Program-made: the position numbers and the translations under genes
Notes under the pieces: model-generated
Seen by the model: the letters and a program-made list of their open reading frames with translations, nothing else
Databases searched by the model: none
Told to the model about the DNA's origin: nothing
Origin: JANPCX01 sp046049865
Lineage (GTDB): Bacteria > Pseudomonadota > Gammaproteobacteria > Burkholderiales > Burkholderiaceae_C
Direction: 5' to 3'
NCBI GenBank assembly: GCA_046049865.1
Contig: JBJOQO010000004.1
Span: 44,003-108,002, forward strand
DNA: 64,000 bases
Part shown: one piece after another, positions 59,973 to 64,000 of the stretch
Layout: the number at the start of each line of letters is the position of its first letter
Numbering within the stretch: position 1 is the first letter of the stretch

Positions 59973-60970
59973 CTCAACCAGCCCAGACCCTCACCCCAGC
60001 CCTCTCCCACAAGTGGGAGAGGGGGCATTTCGGCTCCCTCTCCACCGTACCCGGGGGAGAGGGGTGGGGTGAGGGGGTGCGGGAGAAGCAAGAAGCTGCG
60101 GTGAATATTGACAATCTCAGCACGAACGCGGGTGCCTCCATGAATGGCTATAACTTCGCCTACCTCGACGAGAACACCAAACGTTCCATCCGCCGGGCCT
60201 TGCTCAAGGCGGTGGCCATCCCCGGCCACCAGGTGCCGTTTGGCTCGCGTGAAATGCCGCTGGCTTATGGCTGGGGCACCGGCGGCATTCAAGTGACGGC
60301 AGCGGTGATCGGTGCCAGCGACGTGCTCAAGGTCATCGACCAGGGTTCAGACGACACCACCAACGCCGTCAACATCAGGCAGTTTTTTGCACGCACCACG
60401 GGTGTGGCCACCACCGAGCGCACGGTGGATGCCACGGTGATTCAATCCCGGCACCGCATTCCAGAGCGGCCTTTGAACGAATCGCAAATCCTCGTGTACC
60501 AGGTGCCTCAACCGGAACCGCTTTACAAACTGGAGCCACGCCGAGGCGAGACGCGCAAGCTGCATGCTTTCGCTGAATACGGCTTGATGAATGTGAAGCT
60601 GTATGAGGACATTGCCCACTGGGGTCGCATTGATGTGAGCTACGACTACCCGGTGCTGGTGAACCACCGTTATGTGATGTCGCCCTCGCCCATCCCGAGT
60701 TTCGACAACCCCAAGATGCACCAGAACCCGGCCCTGCAGTTGTTTGGCGCGGGCCGTGAAAAACGCCTGTATGCGGTGCCGCCCTACACCGATGTGAAAA
60801 GCCTGGACTTCGCCGACCACCCCTTCCGCATCGAGCCCCAAGGCCACGCCTGCGCCCTGTGCGGCTGCACCACCAGTTACCTGGACGAGATGGTGCTGGA
60901 CGATGGGCAAACACTCTGGGCTTGTTCTGACAGTGATTGGTGCAAAGAGCAGCAGGAGAAATCGACATGA
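59969..60970 (+). CDS. phnJ: C-P lyase radical SAM subunit PhnJ, with repeat inserted at its start
   Basis: The catalytic subunit that breaks the C-P bond by a radical SAM mechanism using a 4Fe-4S cluster. From GYNFAYLDENTKRSIRRALL the sequence matches PhnJ throughout, including FGSREMPLAYGWGTGGIQ and the cluster Cys set CALCGC...WACSDSDWC. An 88-bp hairpin repeat occupies codons about 7-35 of the open frame from the ATG at 59969. That ATG overlaps phnI (ATGA) and may be the ancestral start. Alternative starts after the repeat are GTG 60101 or ATG 60140, the latter giving the normal PhnJ length of 276 residues. Which is used is unknown. Confidence 0.9.
   Translation: MTQPAQTLTPALSHKWERGHFGSLSTVPGGEGWGEGVREKQEAAVNIDNLSTNAGASMNGYNFAYLDENTKRSIRRALLKAVAIPGHQVPFGSREMPLAYGWGTGGIQVTAAVIGASDVLKVIDQGSDDTTNAVNIRQFFARTTGVATTERTVDATVIQSRHRIPERPLNESQILVYQVPQPEPLYKLEPRRGETRKLHAFAEYGLMNVKLYEDIAHWGRIDVSYDYPVLVNHRYVMSPSPIPSFDNPKMHQNPALQLFGAGREKRLYAVPPYTDVKSLDFADHPFRIEPQGHACALCGCTTSYLDEMVLDDGQTLWACSDSDWCKEQQEKST
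59988..60075. repeat. CTCACCCC/CTCTCCC hairpin repeat within the phnJ 5' end
   Basis: About 88 bp with complementary outer ends (CCCTCACCCCAG... and ...GGGGTGAGGG) and an inner hairpin (CCCTCTCCCAC/GTGGGAGAGGG, and CTCCCTCTCC/GGGGAGAGGGG). It shares its whole layout and most bases with the copy at 63079-63167. It lies between the phnI stop and the conserved part of phnJ, and its 29 codons stay open in the phnJ frame. Confidence 0.9.
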
Positions 60971-61476
60971 GTTTGTCCACCAAAGCCCTGGTTCCTGCTG
61001 CATTGACCATCAGGCCAGCCACCGTGGCCGATTGGCCCGAGGTGCTCCGCCTTTATGAGTCGTCTGGCATCGACAACCCTGGCGACAACGATGTGCACGC
61101 GGGTGCCACCTTGTGGTCCCGCCTGGAGCGGACCGGTGGTGTGGTGTTGCTCGCCGAGGCACGCGGTTTGGCGGTGGGAACGCTCACGTTTTTTGTCTTG
61201 CCTTTGTTGGCCCACGGCGGCCAACCTTCCATGGTGGTGGAAGACGTGGCGGTGGACGAGAGCGCGCAAGGTTTAGGCATCGGCCGCGCACTGATGAACG
61301 CCGCCATGGAGATGGCGCGGCAGCAGGGTTGCTACAAACTCGCGCTGTCGTCCAACCTCAAACGCCATGCGGCCCATGCGTTTTACGAGCACCTGGGTTT
61401 GCAGCGCCATGGGGTGAGTTTTTTGGTGCAGCCTATGCCCGAGCATGCCGAAAACAAGTTGGAGTCTTTGACATGA
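60967..61476 (+). CDS. GNAT N-acetyltransferase (PhnO-like role)
   Basis: A 169-residue GNAT protein: LTIRPATVADWPEVLRLYESSG start, GTLTFFVLPLLAHGGQPSMVVEDVAVDESAQGLGIGRALM (acetyl-CoA loop Q-x-x-G-I-G) and HAAHAFYEHLGLQRHG. E. coli PhnO acetylates aminoalkylphosphonates; a similar role is inferred here from the position between phnJ and phnK. Both ends are coupled by ATGA overlaps to its neighbours. Confidence 0.85.
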   Translation: MSLSTKALVPAALTIRPATVADWPEVLRLYESSGIDNPGDNDVHAGATLWSRLERTGGVVLLAEARGLAVGTLTFFVLPLLAHGGQPSMVVEDVAVDESAQGLGIGRALMNAAMEMARQQGCYKLALSSNLKRHAAHAFYEHLGLQRHGVSFLVQPMPEHAENKLESLT

Positions 61477-62270
61477 ACGCGGCGTTTTCACACCCCCTGC
61501 TGGCGGTGCAGAACCTCGGTTACCGCTTTCCCAACCACCGCAACGAACAGTGGGCGGTGCGACAAGCCAGCTTTGAGTTGTTTGCCGGTGAGGTGGTGGC
61601 CATCGTGGGGGAGTCGGGCTCGGGCAAATCCACCTTGCTCAACTGCATTGCCGCCAGACTGGCGCCGCAGCAGGGCCAGGTGCACTACCAACAACGTTCT
61701 GGCGAGCGGGTGGATGTGCATGCCCTGGCCGAACGTGAGCTGCGTGTGCTGACGCGCACCGAGTGGGGTTTTGTAGAGCAGCATGCCCATGAAGGGCTGC
61801 GCATGAATGTGAGTGCCGGGGCCAATGTGGCTGAGCGGCTGATGGGCTTGGGCGAACGCCACTACGGCCAGTTGCGCGGCACGGCTGCACAGTGGATGGA
61901 GAAAGTGGAGCTGGAGCCTGCCCGCATGGACGACTCGCCCCGCACCTTCTCGGGCGGTATGCGCCAACGCCTGCAGATCGCTCGCAACCTGGTGACGCGG
62001 CCGCGTTTGGTCTTGATGGACGAACCCACCTCGGGTTTGGATGTGTCGGTGCAAGCACGCCTGCTCGACCTGATACGCCTCTTGGTGGCGCGGCTGCACT
62101 TGTCGGTTCTGGTCGTCACCCATGACCTGGGTGTGGCCCGCCTCTTGGCCCACCGCACTTTGGTGATGCGCCAAGGCGAGATCGTTGAACAAGGCCTCAC
62201 GGACAGGGTGCTGGACGATCCGCAGCATGCCTATACCCAGCTCTTGGTGTCGTCCGTGGTGTCTGCATGA
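61473..62270 (+). CDS. phnK: C-P lyase ATP-binding subunit PhnK
   Basis: A 265-residue ABC-type ATPase that binds the core complex. It shows Walker A GESGSGKSTLL, the Q-loop region WGFVEQHAHEGLRMNVSAGANVAERLMG, signature FSGGMRQRLQIARNL, Walker B LVLMDEPTSGLDVSVQ and the H-loop VVTHDLGVARLLA. Start ATG overlaps the GNAT stop. The companion permease genes (phnCDE) are not within this window. Confidence 0.94.
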   Translation: MNAAFSHPLLAVQNLGYRFPNHRNEQWAVRQASFELFAGEVVAIVGESGSGKSTLLNCIAARLAPQQGQVHYQQRSGERVDVHALAERELRVLTRTEWGFVEQHAHEGLRMNVSAGANVAERLMGLGERHYGQLRGTAAQWMEKVELEPARMDDSPRTFSGGMRQRLQIARNLVTRPRLVLMDEPTSGLDVSVQARLLDLIRLLVARLHLSVLVVTHDLGVARLLAHRTLVMRQGEIVEQGLTDRVLDDPQHAYTQLLVSSVVSA

Positions 62271-62279
62271 GATGAACGC

Positions 62280-63050
62280 ATGAAGCCAACCATGAATTCC
62301 GTGTTGTCGGTTCGTTCCGTCCACAAAACTTTCACCTTGCATTTGCGCGACAGCCTGCAATTGCCGGTGCTGCGTGGTGTATCACTCGACGTGTCCGCAG
62401 GTGAATGTGTGGCCCTGGTGGGGCCCTCCGGCAAAGGCAAGTCCACGTTGATGAAGTGTTTGTATGGCAGCTACAGCGTGGATGCCGGACAAATGTGGTT
62501 GCAAGTTCCAGGAGAAGCGGCCTTGGATTTGGCCGCAGCCGACCCGCAAACCTTGATCCAACTGCGCCGCTCCCACATCGCCTATGTGAGCCAGTTCTTG
62601 CGCGCCCTGCCGCGTGTACCCGCCTTGGATGTGGTGGCCGAGCGTGTACTGTCGAAACCGCGATCGGCGAACACAGACATGACCGACACCACGGCGGACC
62701 CCTTGGATGACGCGACCCATGAAGTCGCGCTCAAAGAAGCACGCCAGCAAGCCGCCGAGCTGCTCTCGCGCTTGAATGTGCCGCGTAATTTGTGGGGGCT
62801 GCCCCCCGCCACGTTCTCGGGCGGCGAACAACAACGCATCAACATTGCACGTGGTTTGGTGCAGCCCGCCTCGCTGTTGCTGCTGGACGAGCCCACGGCT
62901 TCGCTGGACGCCGCCAACCGCCGTATCGTGATCCAATTGATCCAAGAAGCCCAGGCGCGCGGCAGCGCGGTGGTGGGCATCTTCCACGACGAAGAAGTGC
63001 GTGATGCGGTCGCTCACCGCTGTGTGGATTTCAATCATGAAGCCCAATAG
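62280..63050 (+). CDS. phnL: C-P lyase ATP-binding subunit PhnL
   Basis: A 256-residue ABC-type ATPase: AGECVALVGPSGKGKSTLMKCLYGSY (Walker A reads GPSGKGKST, with Lys in place of the usual Ser), YVSQFLRALPRVPALDVVAE, signature FSGGEQQRINIARGLV, Walker B LLLLDEPTASLDAANR and the H-loop GIFHDEEVRD. The insertion SANTDMTDTTADPLDD is longer than in E. coli PhnL. Starts at ATG 62280 or 62292. A second hairpin repeat follows the stop. Confidence 0.93.
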   Translation: MKPTMNSVLSVRSVHKTFTLHLRDSLQLPVLRGVSLDVSAGECVALVGPSGKGKSTLMKCLYGSYSVDAGQMWLQVPGEAALDLAAADPQTLIQLRRSHIAYVSQFLRALPRVPALDVVAERVLSKPRSANTDMTDTTADPLDDATHEVALKEARQQAAELLSRLNVPRNLWGLPPATFSGGEQQRINIARGLVQPASLLLLDEPTASLDAANRRIVIQLIQEAQARGSAVVGIFHDEEVRDAVAHRCVDFNHEAQ

Positions 63051-63078
63051 TCACCCAGCCTAGCAATGGCCCACGCCG

Positions 63079-63167
63079 CCCTCACCCCAACCCTCTCCCA
63101 CCAGTGGGAGAGGGGGCTTATCGGCTCCCTCTCCACTGTACTCGGGGGAGAGGGTTGGGGTGAGGGG
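63079..63167. repeat. Second CTCACCCC/CTCTCCC hairpin repeat, between phnL and phnM
   Basis: An 89-bp copy with the same design as the one in phnJ: outer complementary ends CCCTCACCCCAA... and ...TTGGGGTGAGGG, and inner CCCTCTCCCACCAGTGGGAG hairpin. It occupies most of the gap between the phnL stop (63050) and the phnM start (63218), so it could slow transcription or protect the mRNA 3' end within the operon. Confidence 0.9.
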
Positions 63168-63217
63168 GACGGGGTGGGCTGAACTGGCGCTGACCCATCA
63201 AAAAGCCAAGGCACTTT

Positions 63218-64000
63218 ATGTCCGACGTTCTTTACACCAATGCCCGTGTGGTCCTGCGCAACGAAGTCCTGCCCCACGCCACGGTCCGTGTGGTCAAGGG
63301 TCTGATCACGGACATCGACAGCAGCACAAGCCAAGACCCCAGCGCCATCGACTGCGAGGGCGATTTCCTCCTCCCCGGTTTGGTCGAGGTGCACACCGAC
63401 AACCTGGAGCGCCACGTCACGCCGCGCCCCAAAGTCAACTTCCCCATGCAAAGTGCGGTGCAGGCCCACGACGCCGAAATTGCGTCCGTGGGCATCACCA
63501 CCGTGCTGGATGCCATTGGTGTGGGCGACCCCTATGGCGAAGGTTTTCGCTCCCGCGACCAAAGTGAATTGCTTCGGGTGCTGGATGCGCTACAAGCCGC
63601 CCAGGTGCTGCGGGCGGACCACTTGATCCACGTGCGCTGCGAACTGCCTGCACCCAACGCGCGCGAGCTGTTCCAGCCCTTTGCCCACCATGCACGTTTG
63701 CGTTTGATTTCGCTGATGGACCACACACCGGGACAGCGCCAATGGTCCAACATTGAACATGCGCGCATCTACTACACCGGCAAAAAAGGTTGGAGCGATG
63801 CGCAGTTTGACGAAGAAGTGCGCATTGCCCCGCAGCGCCAGGCGGAGTTTGCACAGCCCAACCGCGCCTGGTTTGCCGACTTCGCCCGCACCCACCAGGT
63901 GGCCCTGGCCACCCACGACGACACCACCACCGACCATGTGGAAGAAGCGGTGCAACTGGGTGCCGTGATGAGCGAGTTCCCCACCACCCTGGCCGCAGCC
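63218..64000 (+). CDS. phnM: Alpha-D-ribose 1-methylphosphonate 5-triphosphate diphosphatase, partial
   Basis: First 261 codons of PhnM, an amidohydrolase that removes pyrophosphate from the ribosyl phosphonate triphosphate. Visible are NARVVLRNEVLPHATVRV, the metal-binding LPGLVEVHTDNLERHVTPRP, TTVLDAIGVGDPYGEG, the carboxylated Lys region in YYTGKKGWSD and LATHDDTTTDHV. The frame is open to the end of the window, so the C-terminus is missing here. The ATG at 63218 has a weak ribosome site. Confidence 0.93.
   Translation, partial: MSDVLYTNARVVLRNEVLPHATVRVVKGLITDIDSSTSQDPSAIDCEGDFLLPGLVEVHTDNLERHVTPRPKVNFPMQSAVQAHDAEIASVGITTVLDAIGVGDPYGEGFRSRDQSELLRVLDALQAAQVLRADHLIHVRCELPAPNARELFQPFAHHARLRLISLMDHTPGQRQWSNIEHARIYYTGKKGWSDAQFDEEVRIAPQRQAEFAQPNRAWFADFARTHQVALATHDDTTTDHVEEAVQLGAVMSEFPTTLAAA

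Noticed and set aside
1..64000. rRNA, tRNA, CRISPR arrays or a complete insertion sequence
   Set aside because: No cloverleaf-like or rRNA segments, no regularly spaced direct repeats and no transposase frame were found on either strand.

Overview
The window looks like the chromosome of a Burkholderiales betaproteobacterium, most likely a Comamonadaceae member (Rhodoferax/Acidovorax/Polaromonas-like). This is inferred from gene content, high G+C, ATGA-coupled operons and the intergenic repeats (CTTCGACAGGCTCAG, CCCGCGAAAGCGGG and CCCTCACCCC/CTCTCCC hairpins) common in that family. No rRNA, tRNA, CRISPR array or complete insertion sequence was seen. Genes are densely packed on both strands, and the last one (phnM) runs off the right edge.

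Region by region. 0-5 kb: exported methionine sulfoxide reductases (msrB-msrA), a flavocytochrome c sulfide dehydrogenase-like pair, a LemA protein and proA. 5.1-7.9 kb: an RsbQ-type hydrolase coupled to a PAS histidine kinase/receiver gene that carries a frameshift in its first PAS domain. 8-15.6 kb: a probable low-oxygen stress island with a cytochrome c, a shrunken metallo-beta-lactamase, a K+ channel, a P-type cation ATPase, PspC, CbpM, CbpA and an SDR dehydrogenase. Two FNR/ANR-type boxes (10004-10017 and 14729-14742) sit where they could control the whole set. 15.7-20.3 kb: an exported hypothetical protein, a YdjM-type membrane protein and divergent glpD/glpK.

20.4-37 kb: a large chemosensory locus. 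A GAF/PAS6/GGDEF/EAL protein is translationally coupled to cheA and followed by an MCP, cheW, cheR, cheD and cheB. Converging on it is a receiver, a CheC-like phosphatase and a HisKA_2 kinase, and further on a REC-PAS-PAS histidine kinase. There are no flagellar genes, so the output may be c-di-GMP rather than, or as well as, motility. A 248-bp MITE-like element lies between the two outer sensor genes.

37-53.8 kb: exported DUF1501/DUF1800 proteins (the latter with a Thr-Pro/poly-Pro linker encoded by a GGGGTT hexamer tract), an MBL hydrolase, GTP-dependent pckG, a TupA-like binding protein coupled to a MOSC protein, rlmJ, a CaiB-type CoA transferase, an HPP-family protein, lplT, a GT4 glycosyltransferase, an Mpo1-like membrane protein and a membrane-anchored class III aminotransferase. 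53.9-56.2 kb: psd, repeats, an exported hypothetical protein and a ParDE/RelE-like toxin-antitoxin pair.

56.2-64 kb: a C-P lyase (phosphonate degradation) locus. A phnF regulator and a 2H phosphodiesterase gene face phnG-phnH-phnI-phnJ-GNAT-phnK-phnL-phnM. One copy of an 88-bp hairpin repeat has landed at the very start of phnJ and a second lies between phnL and phnM. Start codons were chosen from ribosome-binding sites, stop/start overlaps and family length.
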